DNA of 64,000 bases from Cordia subcordata (GCA_028554755.1 JAPTOF010000007.1:2140001-2204000); one strand, 5' to 3'. Positions 1 to 12,623 are shown, counted from the stretch's first letter. Numbers and translations are program-made. The notes: generated by a model not told the origin, from the sequence alone.

Positions 1-765
1 TTTTTTTTGCTATTTAAAATGATATCTAAGTGGTCAAATTTTTGTAATGGATATATAATTTTAGTGGATAAAACCTTAGAAATGCTTAATGTATTTATGT
101 TTTGATTAGACTATTCTAGAGTTTCTATATAAATGTAGAATAATTTAGTTTAGGAATTGATTATTAACTAATGATTGATTATTTTTCATAAAAATTTACT
201 TTTTCATGCATATACTCTTTTTTTCTTAATAAAAATTTGGAGTAAATTTTTAAAAAGGTAAAACTCCAAAGAAACACTTTTTTCAAATATTACAAAATTG
301 TGTTTTTTATAAGCCGTTCGAAATGGGTCCTTAGATACTTCAACAAAGTTTTCGAGGATTAAGAATATATTATATGCTTAATCACCCTAACTTTCTAAAA
401 GATAACTTGATTTTCTTTATAAAAAAGAAATTTTTTTCATGTTGATATAATTAATAATAATTGATTTTTTCTATATAGATGAGCCAACTTCATTAATTGA
501 ACCAGTTGACTGTTCTTTACATAATCTTGCTTTTTCTTTTACTAAACAATATTTTATATACTTTGTTATAATTAAAATATTCAATTGTTGTCGATCCTTT
601 TTAATTAGGCTTGGCCCTCAATTTTAAAGTTTTGGCTCGGGCTGTTTAGATAACTTAATTTGTAACCCATAGATTGGTCAATGCTAGCCTGCCACGTGGA
701 GTCTTGCCGATAAAATTGTATTTCTTTGACATAGATTTTGGAACTGCAAAATACTTATAATGTAC
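1..765. other. AT-rich intergenic DNA, no gene seen
   Basis: No supported coding region. Positions about 655-760 resemble sequence that follows the signal-peptide-like exons at 28.2, 58.9 and 59.9 kb (shared core GCCACGTGGA and the words around it), so this is an outlying copy of that repeated block. Confidence 0.5.
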
Positions 766-935
766 ACTGCTATGTTTGGCATAAGATTATTATAAGATGC
801 TTTTTATATAGAAAAGTATGGTTAGTTTTAAATTTTATAATATGCCTATGATAAGATGTTTTATCTCTGTACTTGTAAAAAATAAAATAAGGATGGATTA
901 CTTATATTTTATAAGATAAAAATATGACTTTTTTT
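766..935. repeat. MITE-like element, family shared with 61976-62245
   Basis: The stretch is built of ATAAGAT/ATCTTAT words facing each other and starts with GTTTGGCATAAGATTATTAT. A relative with the same opening (GTGTTTGGAATGATTTTAT) and the same internal words lies near 62 kb. Short size, AT richness and inverted arrangement suit a non-autonomous DNA transposon; the superfamily is not assigned. Confidence 0.45.
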
Positions 936-944
936 TTTCTTTTT

Positions 945-1500
945 TTATTGAGGAGAAAAATACTTTTATTAAATGCGAACAACGACCCTGCCTATATGCG
1001 TAAGATCGCTACAAAGTACAAAACAGGAACTAATAGGGGAATGTATAATCCAATCTTGTGGCAATAAATAAGCACGAGTGGCCAGAAGAACCACAACACC
1101 AGAGGCCAAAAGATGCCAAAAGAACCACGATACCAGAGGCCAAAAGGAATGGTCCTCACTAAACACCATGGCCGAAAGCTCAAAAGCATAACAATCACAA
1201 CTAAAGACCAGTATTATCACCTGGGTTAGGCCTTTTTGTATCGAACACCCACTTATTACGAGACATCCAAATAAACAAACACTCAATTTGGGACACGCTC
1301 TCCAATGTGTGACATTCTTGGGGCGTCACAGAACAAGGAACCACCATATCACTCATCACGATCCATACATAATGGCAAAGTAGTAACTGCCAGAAAGCCA
1401 AGATCTGAAAGATAAAGGATGGGTTCAATGGGACTCATCATCTCGAACTGAGGATAGGTCAAGAAAATTTGCACCTTAGATGGTTTAAATATCCTAAAAG
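945..1500 (-). mobile_element. Possible LINE 3' remnant (RNase H-like tail)
   Basis: Read on the minus strand, a short open stretch (about 1201-1428) contains FIWMSRNKWVFDTKRP, resembling the 'W..RN..VF' segment near the C-terminus of plant non-LTR retrotransposon polyproteins. Further along the same strand the sequence reaches AATAAAAG and an A-rich end near 945, as expected of a LINE 3' terminus. There is no intact reverse transcriptase and several frames are broken. It could also be an unrelated degenerate sequence. Confidence 0.3.
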
Positions 1501-3060
1501 AGAGGACGGATCTTCTAGATCCGTGACCTGAACAAGTGGAGAGATGAACCACCTTCTCTCCTTTGCAACCAAGATTGGAAAATGGATTAGAAGCATCATC
1601 GTTGACTGGTTTCTGGCAACAAAAGGAAGGGGTAAGAAGAAAAACAAAAAGAGAGAAAGTAATGAAGGACATAGAGAGACATAATGAAAGGCACACCAAG
1701 GGAAGTGGAAAAAAAAAAACACAGAGAGAAGGAAGGAAAACATACAAGACAAACTGGGATACTAAACATATAAAAGATTATTGGCTTTTGGATATTTGGC
1801 GTTTGGGTTTTCTTGAGTTAAAGTTTTTTTTTATTTATTTTTGTTGTCTGTTAAATTTATTTGCTAATTTACACTAAATTTAAAAGTAGAGAGATTTGCT
1901 AAATGGTATTATGCTACTTTATTCTAAATGTGAAAATAGATATGTGAAGTTGAAAAAAAATAAATATAAAAAGTTTATATTCATTTGTATTACAATTATC
2001 TAAATTCACATAACTATTAGATAATTTCAAATTACATTGAAATACTTATAGAAACAAAAACAAAATAGTTTTTAGGGGCAGTTTATATCTATTATTTTTT
2101 TCTTCCTAACAAAATCAAAATGTTATCTTCTTCTTTTTTTTTTCCCCCCTGCTTCTCTGCTATTCATGTATTTTGACTTTAACCTAAGAATGAAAATTGG
2201 TTTTGATTTTTGAATTTTTGGTTTTAAAATTTTTAACTTCAAGAGGAAAAACTATTCAGTTGGGTATTGGGATTTATAAAAACCAATCATAATTTAGATA
2301 GTTGGGTTTGGTATTTTCGAGCTCATTTTTTGTTCTTTTTTTGTTATTTATTAAATTATATTGTGCCAATTGAGATTAAATTAAATAATAGATATGAAAA
2401 GTTGAATGAAAATAAATTTGAAAGGTATAAATTCATCTAGGTTACAACTTTCTATGTTTAAATCACTGTGAAATCCGGATAAGAAATAGCTCAAGATCTT
2501 GAGACTATCTCTCCCAGAAGTGAAGTCCTTGGGTTTGAATCACATAGGAGTGGGGGTTTCAAAAGAAAATAAAAGAATAATTGTGAAATCATCTCAAATT
2601 ACTTTGATACTTATAAAAATAAAATAAAATAAAAAATAAACTTTTCAGTCAGACTCATGTGTATATTTTATGCTTAAAAATTCCAACCATATTAGGTAAA
2701 ATACAAAAAAAAATTTAGATATTCTCACTCATATTCACCTAACTCTATTTATTTCAAAAATTCTTTTTTATTTTATAATCAATCTCATCCTAAATTGTCA
2801 AAACAATAAAGGGACAAAATTAAAATCCTTCTAAGTTTCAGTTTTTACAAAGAGAAGTGTAAACATTAAAATAATTTTTTAACTCCTTCCAATATTACTA
2901 AATTTTTCAATAAATCTTTATTATATATTATAATTTATTATACTAATATTTGGGCAATATATTCATACCTTGTATGGCATTATTTACTAGTAGAATGAAA
3001 GAAGGGAATCATATACATGACGACACATGCTTATTGCTATAGACATCCCAAAATATATAA
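1501..3060. other. AT-rich intergenic DNA with one SINE-like patch
   Basis: No gene is supported; the open stretches on both strands around 1560-1880 are low-complexity purine/pyrimidine runs. Positions about 2470-2560 match repeats near 32.1 and 39.4 kb. They contain a phrase like a tRNA B box (GGGTTTGAATCAC) after 'GAGACTATCTC', so they may come from one tRNA-derived SINE family. Confidence 0.35.
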
Positions 3061-3089
3061 AAAAGAGAAAGCTACTTTAGTGATGGTGT

Positions 3090-4858
3090 TTACTCAAGCC
3101 AACCAAACTAAGAGTAAAGAAACAAATAAAACCATATGCACCCCTACAATGTAACCTGGTCGGATGGGAAAAGTAGGTGCAAACTAGACCAAGTTTTATC
3201 CGCAAGTCGGGAGTAGTGCAGTGTACTTGAAAGCAAGATCGTCCTTTTAGGGAGGCTCCTAAGTGCCAAAAAAAAAATTTACGTGAAGGAATTCTAAAAC
3301 TCTAATAGGTTGAACGGAACTCAAAACTATCTTATTGAAGCTAATTATGCAAATTAAACTGAAAGTAAATGGAAAACCAATGAAAAGATAGCAATTAGGA
3401 ATGACCAGGGGAATTTGGTGATGGAAAACGGCCTAGGGTTAAATTATCTCCTATCTTTGGCTAGCGATTGGATTAGTTATCTATGGACTGTGGGACAATC
3501 GGTTGTGCCCTAATGCCTTAGCTTATTAGCCAGTCTTATGACCCCTTACTAAAGGTGCATTCTTACCTCTAATGTGGCCAAACTAAAGCATAGGTGTGTC
3601 CTACTAATCAAGAGCTTTACAACTAGATTAATAACCTAAGTGATTTGACTATTTCAAAGTGATTAAGGCACACCCATTAATTATATTTCAAGCTAAAGGT
3701 AAGACCTATTAATCTAAAGCTAATTTAAGCACAATTAGCAAATCCAACAAGCAATAAATCATGGCTTACACATTAACAATATTTCATACTAAGTACAAGA
3801 ACAATAACCATAAAGGATTACAAAACAAGCATGCATAGACTTTCTTGGGACTTTTAATAAACACATAGACATGTTATATCAAAGTCTTCAACAATTCCCC
3901 TCGAGGCATGCATTCAAAATGCCACACAAATTCATAACAAAGCCAATCTTAAACGCTAAACCAAAGCATAGTTCATAATCCAACCCTAGTCTAAAAGATT
4001 TAGTTCATCATGTCAAAAGAGAGACAATTAAAATTTAGATTCAAAAAGATCAATTCCATGCTTGAGAAACTAAATTTCAGATCTAGAACCTTGTCCTCTT
4101 TAGTTTTCGCACAAATACAACTCGAAATTGCAACTTTCATCTCAAAACTGAATTCTACAATAACTTTTCTGCAGAATTCTGCGCCAAATTAGCTCACTTT
4201 GTGGCTCCTAAAAAATCACCACACAATTAGTGTTTTTAAGTAACACGAACCTAGGAGAAAGTAAACTTAGAGAAAAGAACAAGAAACAACATAGCTTTTG
4301 GGGCTGTTTTCTTGTGTTTTTCCTGCAGAAAATCTTGCTGAAATTTGCTCAAAGATTGCCCCAAAAAGCCCCTGAAAATATGCCGGTTGGTGTGTGTGGT
4401 GTGTGTGCAGCGCGAGTGAGTGTGTATGTGCTGTGAATGTTCTTTTTGTGCATGGAGTTCGCGAGGGCCGAGAGTTCTTTGAGGTTTGTGAATGTCGTGT
4501 GTGTGTTGTCACCTGAGAGTATGTGCGTGAGTGTGAGTTTTTGTGTGTGTAGCGTTGGGGTTTTTGTTTGGTGAGGCGTGTGTGTTGTACTTAAAATAAA
4601 CTAAAGAGAAATCTACTAAACTAAAATAACGTAACAATAAAACTTTATATTAAAGCAAGATAAAACTTTAAATGTCAAAGAGCTAAAAAAACGGAAAACA
4701 ACAAAAATGACTAAAACAACTGAAAACAAGAAAAGGACACTAAACATTAAAAATACCCAAGAAAAAGGCTGTTTTTAAATTCTAAAACACTTAAAAACCA
4801 ACTAAAAAATATGCAATTAAGCCCTACAAAATTGGAAACATCACCCTCTAGTCTCTTC

Positions 4859-4860
<2 letters not shown>
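3090..4860. mobile_element. Probable non-autonomous LTR-retroelement remnant (LARD-like)
   Basis: This block is less AT-rich than its surroundings and has no long open frame. Positions 3180-3260 (GCAAGTCGGGAGTAGTGCAG and context) and the following text on to 3660 read like the leader of large non-coding plant retroelement derivatives, which I recognise only by style. A GT-rich tract runs from 4385 to 4580. No LTR pair or target duplication was found. The family is uncertain. Confidence 0.3.

Positions 4861-4865
<5 letters not shown>

Positions 4866-4903
<38 letters not shown>
4866..4903. repeat. (CT)n microsatellite
   Basis: About 19 CT units in a row, at the boundary between the LARD-like block and copia A. 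It creates artificial Ser/Leu and Arg/Glu repeat frames on the two strands that should not be read as protein. Confidence 0.95.
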
Positions 4904-4907
<4 letters not shown>

Positions 4908-4974
4908 TCTTCTTAATCATGCCTTGCCCTTTCATGGTCTTTTCTAAAATTACCATAATGTCCTTACTTCGATG

Positions 4975-5640
4975 CCTAGAAAGTAGGATAGAGTGCCCCA
5001 AATACTTCATGACAAAGGCTAAATGCATTGTAGAGATTAGATTGTCAATAGCTATAGAGGAGGAGCCTGTGACAATGATGTCATCCACATAGATTAGGAG
5101 GACAAAAGTATGTGTAGGAGTTCTTTGAACAAATACTGATGTGTCAGCAGCAATAGTGGTGAAGCCTTGTTGAATAAGGAAAGTAGAAAGCCCTGAATAC
5201 CAGGCCCTTGGGGCCTGTTTTAGTCCATACAAGGACTTTTGCAGCTTGTAGACATAGTCTAGCCTTGTAGGATCTTAAAACCCTGTGGTTGCTCCATAAA
5301 ACAACTTCTTCTAGAGTTCCATGTGGAAATGCATTAGAGATATTTAATTGGTCCAAAATGTAGAGCTATACTCAGGACTATCCTGATCGTTGGAGCCTTA
5401 ACAACAAGACTAGAGGTCTCTGAGTAGTCCAAGCTAGCTTCTTCTAAAAATCCTTGGCCACTAGTCTGGCCTTATACTTGGCTATAGAGCCATATGCATT
5501 TTTCTTGACTTTATAAACCCATTTACAGCCTTTAGGTTACCTGTCAAGGGGTAAGAGTACTAGAGTCGAGGTCTTTTTAGATATTAATGCATCATACTCT
5601 TCTTGCATTGCTTTTTGCCAACAAGGCAGTTTAGATGCAT
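4975..5640 (-). pseudogene. Copia A reverse transcriptase fragment
   Basis: The minus-strand translation shows KLPCWQKAMQEEY-like text near 5640, a CKWVYK motif, then MYGLKQAPRAWY and LLIYVDDIIVTGSS. These are the conserved copia reverse-transcriptase blocks, with the YVDD catalytic pair near 5085. The frame is broken several times between 5230 and 5640 and ends before RNase H. It is a dead fragment. Confidence 0.85.
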
Positions 5641-6273
5641 CTTTGTAGGTGGCAGGCTTTGTGTCATCTACCATTAAAGCAACTGAGTGTATCTAGTACA
5701 AGGGATGGGTAGGGATCCTATTTTGGACCTGGTTAACATGGGATGGGTATTAGAAGGAATAGAGGGTATTTATGGTTCAGAGAAGGAAGTAGAGAGTGAA
5801 CTAGAATGATTTGAGTTACTGATATGTGGAGAAGTGGAAATTGTAGTATTGGGACTAATCATGAGATTGGAGTCAAGTCTTTATGTGGCATCAGAAGAAG
5901 TAGCAAGTGAATAATAAGTGAATGGACTCTACAGTGGACTTTGTAATGATGTAGATGAGGAAAGAGTATTGTCAGGGATAGATGAAGAGCCAATGGTAGG
6001 TATAATAGTTACTGACAGTGAGAAGAGTGGTTGTGGAACACTATCAATTAAAGCAATACTATGAAAAATTGGTGGAAAATGATTGAATGAGATAGGAGTA
6101 ACAGACTGTGACTGAAATGGAAAAGTGTGTTCCACAAATTTGATATGTCTGGATAAGAGCAGTTTGTTTGTGTCTAGATCCAAACACTTGCAGCCTTTTT
6201 TGGTATTAGAGTAGCATAGGAAAATACAGGGTTTGGACCTATTTGCTAGCTTGTGTAGAGAATAAGGCCTAAG

Positions 6274-6900
6274 CTAGGGGTAACATAAGTAGCCAAATAC
6301 TTTTAGAGAACTATAATATGGATGCTCTACATATAAGTACTCATAGGGTATTTTTTTTTTAAGTGTGAGGATTGGTAGCCTGTTTATAAGATAATTGGCT
6401 ATGGCAAGGGCCTTAAGCCAATATTTAGGAGGCATTTTGCTATGATGAAATAAGGCAAGAATGGTTTCAGTTAAGTGTAAATGTTTCCTTTCCACCTTAC
6501 CATTTTGCTCAGGGGTGTGGGGGCAAGTGGTTTGGTGTTGAGTGCCAAGGTTTTGCAAATCCAGTTGGAAGGCATGATTAACAAATTCTTCCCTCCTCCT
6601 CCTCTTTTCCTCTCATTTCCCCACCAAATTATCAATTTTTATGGTTTGAATTGTAGAGTTGAATTGATTTTGACCATTGCATGAAAATTGAGAAATGCTT
6701 GATATGCAACACTTTTATTTCTGAGAAGATACAACCAAGAAAATCTGGAAAAATCATCTAGAAAAATGATATAGTATTTATACTATATACGAGAATTAAT
6801 AGGGAAAGGCCCCCATACATTAGAGTAAATCAACTGAAATGGTTTAAAAGTTTGTGTAGTAGATTAGAAAAAGACAATTTGTGACACTTGGATACAGAGA
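6274..6900 (-). pseudogene. Copia A integrase fragment
   Basis: The minus strand encodes HTPEQNGKVERKHLHLTETI and YWLKALAIANYLINRLP. These match the catalytic-core end of copia integrases ('PQQNGVAERKNR...' followed by '...AYLINRLP'). The upstream part is frameshifted. Nothing suggests a host function. Confidence 0.85.
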
Positions 6901-6990
6901 AATCCTAAAAATTCTTTATAGAGTACCCTATCTACTTATTTATACTAGCTGCTATAACACTTGAAACATGCTTATTTGGATGACCTAGTG

Positions 6991-7340
6991 TTAGATGCCA
7001 CACTCTGTCTTCTGAGGAGTCCGGATTGGTATAGAGATAATGTAGAGTTGTAGAGGTAGAAATATGAGGCTGAGTATGGTTAGACTGGATTGTAGAGGAA
7101 TAAGATAAAGTCCCTTATCACAAGGGCCCTTATATAGCTCCAAATGAGTGAGATTGTCTAGGATTGTCACAGTGTTGTCAATAAAAATAATAGTACAATT
7201 GTTATCCTTTGTTAACTGATAGACTGAAAGAATATTTGAAGAAATTGAAGGCACAAAAAGAAGATTAGACACAACAAGGTTACCAAAGGAAGTTTAAAGT
7301 ACACCAGATCCAGTGTTGAGAATGGTAGATTTTCTCCATT
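6991..7340 (-). pseudogene. Copia A protease/GAG-pre-integrase fragment
   Basis: The minus strand reads MSNLLFVPSISSNILSVYQL then TKDNNCTIIF, the usual copia text after the protease ('L..VLYVP.I..NLLSV..L..D'). It sits between the gag and integrase fragments in the expected order. Stops interrupt it. Confidence 0.7.
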
Positions 7341-7607
7341 GCCAACTACGACAGAGGCTGAATCTAGATAAGGCTTGGCATGATGCATTTGTTAAGGATT
7401 ACTTGTGACATGAGAAGTTGCTCATGTGTCCCAAAGCCACGGAGTAGCACCTATAGAAGTACCAGTAGTAGTAGAGGAGACCTAAGCAGTCAAGGTAGTA
7501 GAAATAAGTTTGACATAGTAGTAATTGTCAGTGTCAAGCCTATGCTAGCATTGCAAGGCATTGTGATTTGGTTTTCCATAAATCTAACAGATTACATGGC
7601 CTTGAGG

Positions 7608-8440
7608 TTAAGTAGTATTGGCTGAGGATTGTTGTTGTTGGCCTCTACCTTGTCCTCTTAGACCCTTGCCTCTGGTAGAGTTGTAACCTCTTTTTCTGCC
7701 TCTGCCCCTTGAGTTAGATGTGTTTGTGCAGAGGATAATGTGTAGGTTTGTACTAGATAGAGTAAGAGAGGTCTTTGTGGCAGTTAATTTGTTATTGAAG
7801 GAAAGGTTCAACTCTTTATTCAATAGAAGATTAGTAAGCTCAATGACAGAGATGGGCTCAGGTCTTACTTTGATAGTGTTTCTTAAAGACTCATAAGCTG
7901 TAGGAAGGCCTTGGAGAATGTAGTAGACAATATCTTCCTCCTTTAATGGCTCATTAGCTACAGTTAATCCATTTGAGATGGATTTGACTTTATCCACATA
8001 AGTTTGAATAGACTTAATGCCTTTTGTGATGTTTTGGATCCTATGCCTTAGTTGATACACCAAGGATTTACTGCTAGTCTAAAATCTCTTTTCAATAGCA
8101 AGCCAAATCTCAGAGGAGGTATCAAGTTGATAGATGTGTTGAAAAATGGAAGGAGTAACTGATGCAAAGAGACAAGTTTTTAGATATTCATCTGTGTCTA
8201 TCCACACAGCATAGTTAGGATTAAGAATTAAAGTATCTTCAGGTTGTCTCAATGTAGGGTTAGGCCATGGCTGAAGCCCTTTGATGTGATTAATAAGCTT
8301 ACATGCTTTGAGAATTGACTGAAACTGTGTCTTCTAGAACATGTAATATGTGTGTCAAGCTTAATGTTGACATAAGATGGAAAATGTTGGAGGAAAAGCT
8401 TGAGACTAGGGGAAAGTGTCTGATAAGAGGGAAGAGCCAT
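7608..8440 (-). pseudogene. Copia A gag fragment
   Basis: Two minus-strand open stretches, in different frames, together resemble a copia gag. The upstream one (8440-8249) has YQTLSPSLKLFLQHFPSYVN and the downstream one (8063-7608) has DIVYYILQGLPTAYESLRNT, typical of the UBN2 gag domain. A glycine/arginine/glutamine-rich stretch follows, where a zinc knuckle would normally come next. Premature stops separate the pieces. Confidence 0.75.
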
Positions 8441-8812
8441 TGCTAAGGTTTGGAGTAAAGTGAGGTCTGAAGAGAAATGGAGAATTTTAAGTTATACCTA
8501 AAAATTGATGATTGCAATAGGCTCGCACAAGCAGATTAATGATGAAAACAAGATTTGAAAGCTGGGAATTGAGATTTGGAGTGGTTTTGAATGATTTTAA
8601 GATGTGCGAAACCCTAATTATGGAGAAGAGGAGATTTGACAACTTTGAGAAGTTTCCTTGAGAGAAAAGTTGCAGAGATGAGCTTGCAATAAATGAATTC
8701 AATAGTGTGATGGAGCAGAATCAGCTTTAGATGAATTTGGCAGCCATGGATGAGATGAGCTTGAAGCTTGAAAAACAAGAGTCAGGATCTTCAACCTACT
8801 TGGATACCATAT

Positions 8813-9035
8813 TGAACTGAGATGGAGAGGAAAAATATCTTTTCATTTCATTGATTATGATAAGAGCACTGCCTTGGTATTTATAAACAATAGCTACATG
8901 TTCTCAGTTAGTTAGAATGTTGAGCTGTCAATTAGTCTATCATTACACACTACTAAATAATATAATAACTTAACTAACTACTTTATCAATTACATGAATG
9001 AGAAATATTTAACTGCAGTAGCCTTTATTCTAACA
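8813..9035 (-). repeat. 5' LTR of copia A
   Basis: About 223 bp, starting TGTTAG at 9035 and ending near 8813 with TTCA on the minus strand, followed by the degenerate primer-binding site. No partner LTR occurs near 4.9 kb, so insertion age cannot be read from LTR divergence. Confidence 0.7.
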
Positions 9036-10771
9036 CTCCTTTCATGTCCTTCACCTCCATGCTTGCCTCTCTTATGTACAACTCCTCCTTATCCGTTCCC
9101 CCATACGTGACTAGCGTTGTGTAACAAACAAATTTAAATGCACCGTCACCAAAGGATATACCCATCGGCGTGTAGTATATCGCATTTATTTCTCCGGTCA
9201 GCAAGTCCCCATGAACCCTGTCCGGCCTCATGCTTAACATGTTTAAAGGCCCGCTTTGTAAAGGGGTCGATCAATATCCAACTTAGCTTCATATGCTCGA
9301 GGCATGACATGCAAGCGTTGTCATCGTCGTCAAGTTTTATCAGCGTTGGCAGCGTCTCTTCTGGTTGCAACATGTCCAGCCTGAAGGGCAGTGGCAGAGC
9401 CAAGATCCCAAGGTCAGTGAGTGCATTCACTTATATATATATATATATATATGTAATTTTTTATATGAATTGGGAAAAATTATAATAAAAATATATAATA
9501 GAAAATTCAAAATAAAAATATATTATACTACTAATGAATATTATTTTAATATAAAAAAGAGATAAATAAATACATAACTAAAGTAATCATATACAAAATA
9601 TATTTTATAATTTTTATCGCCATGTTTCTTTATTTAAAAATCATTAAATAGCCAACTTATTCTTGATACTACTAAATATACATCTCTCTATAAAAATTTG
9701 TGATGTAACTTGAAGCTAGTGGTAGATCTTCTAAGTAATCTCAATTCAAAATTATTTGAATAATTTAGTGTTTTATTTTACATATTCATTGCATTAGATC
9801 TTAAAACATTCTTTCACAAATATTGTTTTTCTTTTAAAATTTTTTTCACTCACATTTATGCCATATTTAACAAATAACAAAATTTTAAATTAAGGTAAGA
9901 ATGATTGTAGTCATTATAATTCAATAAAAAGCAATAATCTATGCATAAAAGTTGTTACTTTTTAAGTGATTAAATTACACAAACTATGAGGTAACTCTTA
10001 CCTCAAAGAAATACCCAAAATATGGAAAAAAAAGAAAAATTTAAATTACAGAAACTATGAAAAAAAATTCAAAGCCAAACATCATGAGTAAACTTTAGCT
10101 GTGTTTCATACTGTGAATAGAAAGTACAACATAGGTAATTTTAAGACATATATGTCAAAAGACAAGAAAATGAAAATTTCTCTTTGGAAAGTCATGCTAA
10201 AAATAAAATTTGAGGAGGGGGCCATTAATTTTTTAAATCTTCTATATTGATACAAAAGCATAAAAGATTAAAAAAACTTGAACTTAACAAAAATTTCAGG
10301 GGCAATTATTAAAACATAAATTTTAGGGGGGGGGGGGACCAATTTTTATTTTTAAAAAATTATATTAACTTTGATATACTAATTTCTTTTTGTAAAAGTT
10401 TCAGGGGGTGCCTTGGCCCCCCTTCAACTAAACGTAGCTCCGCCAGTGCTGAAGGGTGAAGTTTGAAACCAGTTCGTTGAATTATTAATGACAATAACTC
10501 TTGAGCATATCAACTTTTCTTCAAGGTGGATATCAACGGCTGATATCAACCTTGGTGAGATGTTGTAGTGATAGTCATCATCATTACGTTTCGGCAGCTG
10601 AAGATGGTGGTTATCTCCACTGGTGAAGGCGTCAAAGAAAACGAGTGGTGGCCGGAGGGAAATGTTGAGATGGTTTTCCGGAGTATAGGGTGGTTGGTGG
10701 AAGGCCAACGAGCGTTGCCAGATATATTTCCAATGCTTTTCTTCACTGCAAAGCATGTTAAGGTAGGATGA
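9036..10771 (-). pseudogene. F-box protein pseudogene A (At2g27310/At2g36090-like), split by hAT
   Basis: The minus-strand reading starts at 10771 within the F-box end (LCSEEKHWKYIW) and continues through ISPRLISAVDIHLEEKLICS. It is cut at 10456 by a hAT element and resumes at 9388 with RLDMLQPEETLPTLIKLDDD, LEHMKLSWILIDPFTKRA and LLTGEINA, ending near 9036. This is the family order: F-box, ISAVDI block, WxxxDP block, C-terminal LTGE block. The start and most of the F-box are missing. At least one frameshift lies near 9250, and the far end is cut by the copia A LTR. In life such proteins act as SCF E3 ligase adaptors; this copy cannot. Confidence 0.85.
9389..10448. mobile_element. hAT-type DNA transposon, non-autonomous, with 8-bp target duplication
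   Basis: The left end begins CAGTGGCAGAGCCAAGATC and the right end, read inward on the other strand, begins CACTGGCGGAGCTACG, giving short imperfect terminal inverted repeats. Both sides are flanked by the perfect 8-bp direct repeat CTGAAGGG (9381-9388 and 10449-10456), the hAT target-site length. The 1060-bp interior has no open frame and contains a (TA)n run near 9433 and a G run near 10327. It interrupts the F-box reading frame, and removing one target copy rejoins the homology. Confidence 0.9.
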
Positions 10772-11667
10772 TATCTTTCCAAAGCTAATTTGTAGGTGTT
10801 TCTGTCTTCGTTATAAATGTTATTAATGATTCGTAATAGTGTTTAATATTTTATTTTTCTTTTGGGTTAATTCTCCTAATAATTCCTGAATTATTAACTT
10901 TACTGCATTTGAGTCACTTAACTTTCAAAATAAAGTTTTTAGTCCCTGTGCTATTGATTTTGCTACATTTTAGTCCCTTGACTTTCAAGATAAATCTCTT
11001 AGTCCCTGGACTTTTGATAAATGGGATGTTGTTAGTCTTTGAACCTCTAAAATGAACTCCTTTTTAAGGATTAACAATGTCCCATTTAAAACATATTAGT
11101 TGAACCCCTTTTGATAATACTTGATGAAAATTGGTCAAGATATTTTATGCTTCAAAACATGTTAGAACTCATAACCTACATACAATGGCTATATTAATAA
11201 AATGGGACTATTGGCACAAACTAGCGAGAAGTGTATGATTCAATTATAATACGAAAGATTCAAATCTATTTAAAAGAGCACCATTGAAAGGCATAAAATA
11301 GAACTGTAGACCACTATGGCCATTCCACAGTTTTTTTATTTAATAAAAAAATAAATAAATTTGAACCTTATAGAGTTACGATCTTGCAAAAGAGGGAAAA
11401 AGGAAAATGACAGCATTTGGAGCTTAAACCATTAGAAGCCATATGTGATGAAATTGTTTAAGGTTTTTGTCAAGATTCTCTCTTAAAAAAAAATGAAAGA
11501 TTCTTCATAGATTACACAAGACTGCAATTCAATTACTAATGTTGATCAATTCTCGTGAACCCTAAAATCTTTCTTTTATGGGCAAGGTTGACTTCGCTGC
11601 CAAGGTATTGACTCCAAACATGCATAACCATAAGCTCTCAACTAAGCAACATGATAATAAACTACAT

Positions 11668-11710
<43 letters not shown>

Positions 11711-12093
11711 ATATTTGCTGAAAGCAATAAAAAAAAAAAAAAAGAACATGACAAGCCATACAATGTCAATTATGATATTAAATTACTACAAATTTCATGT
11801 TATGCACGTGTATCTTTGCTTGCCTTTATGAATTATGACCAAAATTGAAAAAATAAAGATCGCAGAACCATAAAAATGCAATCAATGCGCATCAACTCAT
11901 TGTAGCAGCCCCACAAAAATTGATCAACTCAACGTATGTATATAAATCTAGTTGGAGTAATTTTGAGTCGTAACTTGTAATGAAACATACTGAAGTTTCA
12001 TTTCAAAAATTTCTTTAATTAAAATTTGATATTGACAAAAAAAAATTCCTTATAGAGGTTTTTTAATTTGATATTAATGGCTCTGATACCACT
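10772..12093. other. AT-rich intergenic DNA
   Basis: No gene is supported. Positions 10865-11050 repeat 'TTTAGTCCCT...ACTTTCAA' phrases, a pattern common in plant fold-back elements. A (TA)n microsatellite covers about 11676-11716. Confidence 0.5.
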
Positions 12094-12623
12094 TGTTAAA
12101 CTTCAATTAGAACTAATACCAAAAATAAAAATATTACAATAATAAATTAAAGCAATAATATTTGAAGCATACCTTGATTTGAAGCCATTAAAACTTTTCT
12201 TACAAGAATCCTGCGATAAAACTATAGTAGCATGTTGTTAGAACTATAGCAGCATGTTGTGGTAGGTACGCTTGAGCTAGGGGCTCTCTCTCCCTCTCCA
12301 ACTTCCTTATGATGGCTATGAAGGGGGTAAGCCAACCCAAATAGCCTGTTTATAGACTATTAGTACTCTGAATCAGAGAAAGGATTTAGCCTTAGAAACT
12401 TTATTACGCCCCCCATAAGGTGCATTAAAACTTTAAACAAGCTTTACACCTTGCATATTACACCACTAAAACAATAATATTCATAAGACGAATCTAAGCC
12501 CAACTGGAATGGATCACAATTAAATAATACTTTGAGTTTTATCGATCAACTTCAACCTATTTTCTGAAAATATAAAATATCTCAATCAGTGATAGTCCAT
12601 AATTTTAATAAAAAATTCTAACA
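12094..12623 (-). mobile_element. Copia-type 5' LTR with adjoining primer-binding site
   Basis: On the minus strand the block starts TGTTAGAATTTTTTATT at 12623 and ends TTTAACA at 12094. It is followed by AGTGGTATCAGAGCCA (12093-12078), the Met-tRNA primer-binding site. No gag or pol follows on the 12.0-kb side, so this is an LTR plus a few internal bases left by a truncated element. Confidence 0.7.

Larger units (their letters stand above)
4975..9035 (-). mobile_element. Ty1/copia element A, truncated at its 3' side
   Basis: Read on the minus strand, the order is LTR (9035-8813), primer-binding site, gag, protease region, integrase and reverse transcriptase, which is copia order. The LTR begins TGTTAGAATAAAGG and holds a TATA-like TTTATAAATA. 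Just inside it is TGGTATCC, a mutated form of the Met-tRNA-complementary TGGTATCAGAGC. The coding part is full of stops and frameshifts. RNase H and the 3' LTR are missing: homology stops near 4975 shortly after the YVDD motif. The 5' LTR lies directly against F-box pseudogene A. The family differs from copia B and C. Confidence 0.85.

Noticed and set aside
1349..1752. Minus-strand frames rich in Phe, Leu and Ser near 1.4-1.75 kb as a membrane protein
   Set aside because: They come from a purine-rich tract read backwards; no start context, conserved domain or splice pattern supports a gene.
4811..5092. A 93-codon plus-strand frame rich in Ser and Leu, and its minus-strand Arg-Glu repeat counterpart
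   Set aside because: Both are readings of the (CT)n microsatellite joined to antisense copia A sequence.
10568..10771. A 67-codon plus-strand frame
   Set aside because: It is antisense to F-box pseudogene A.
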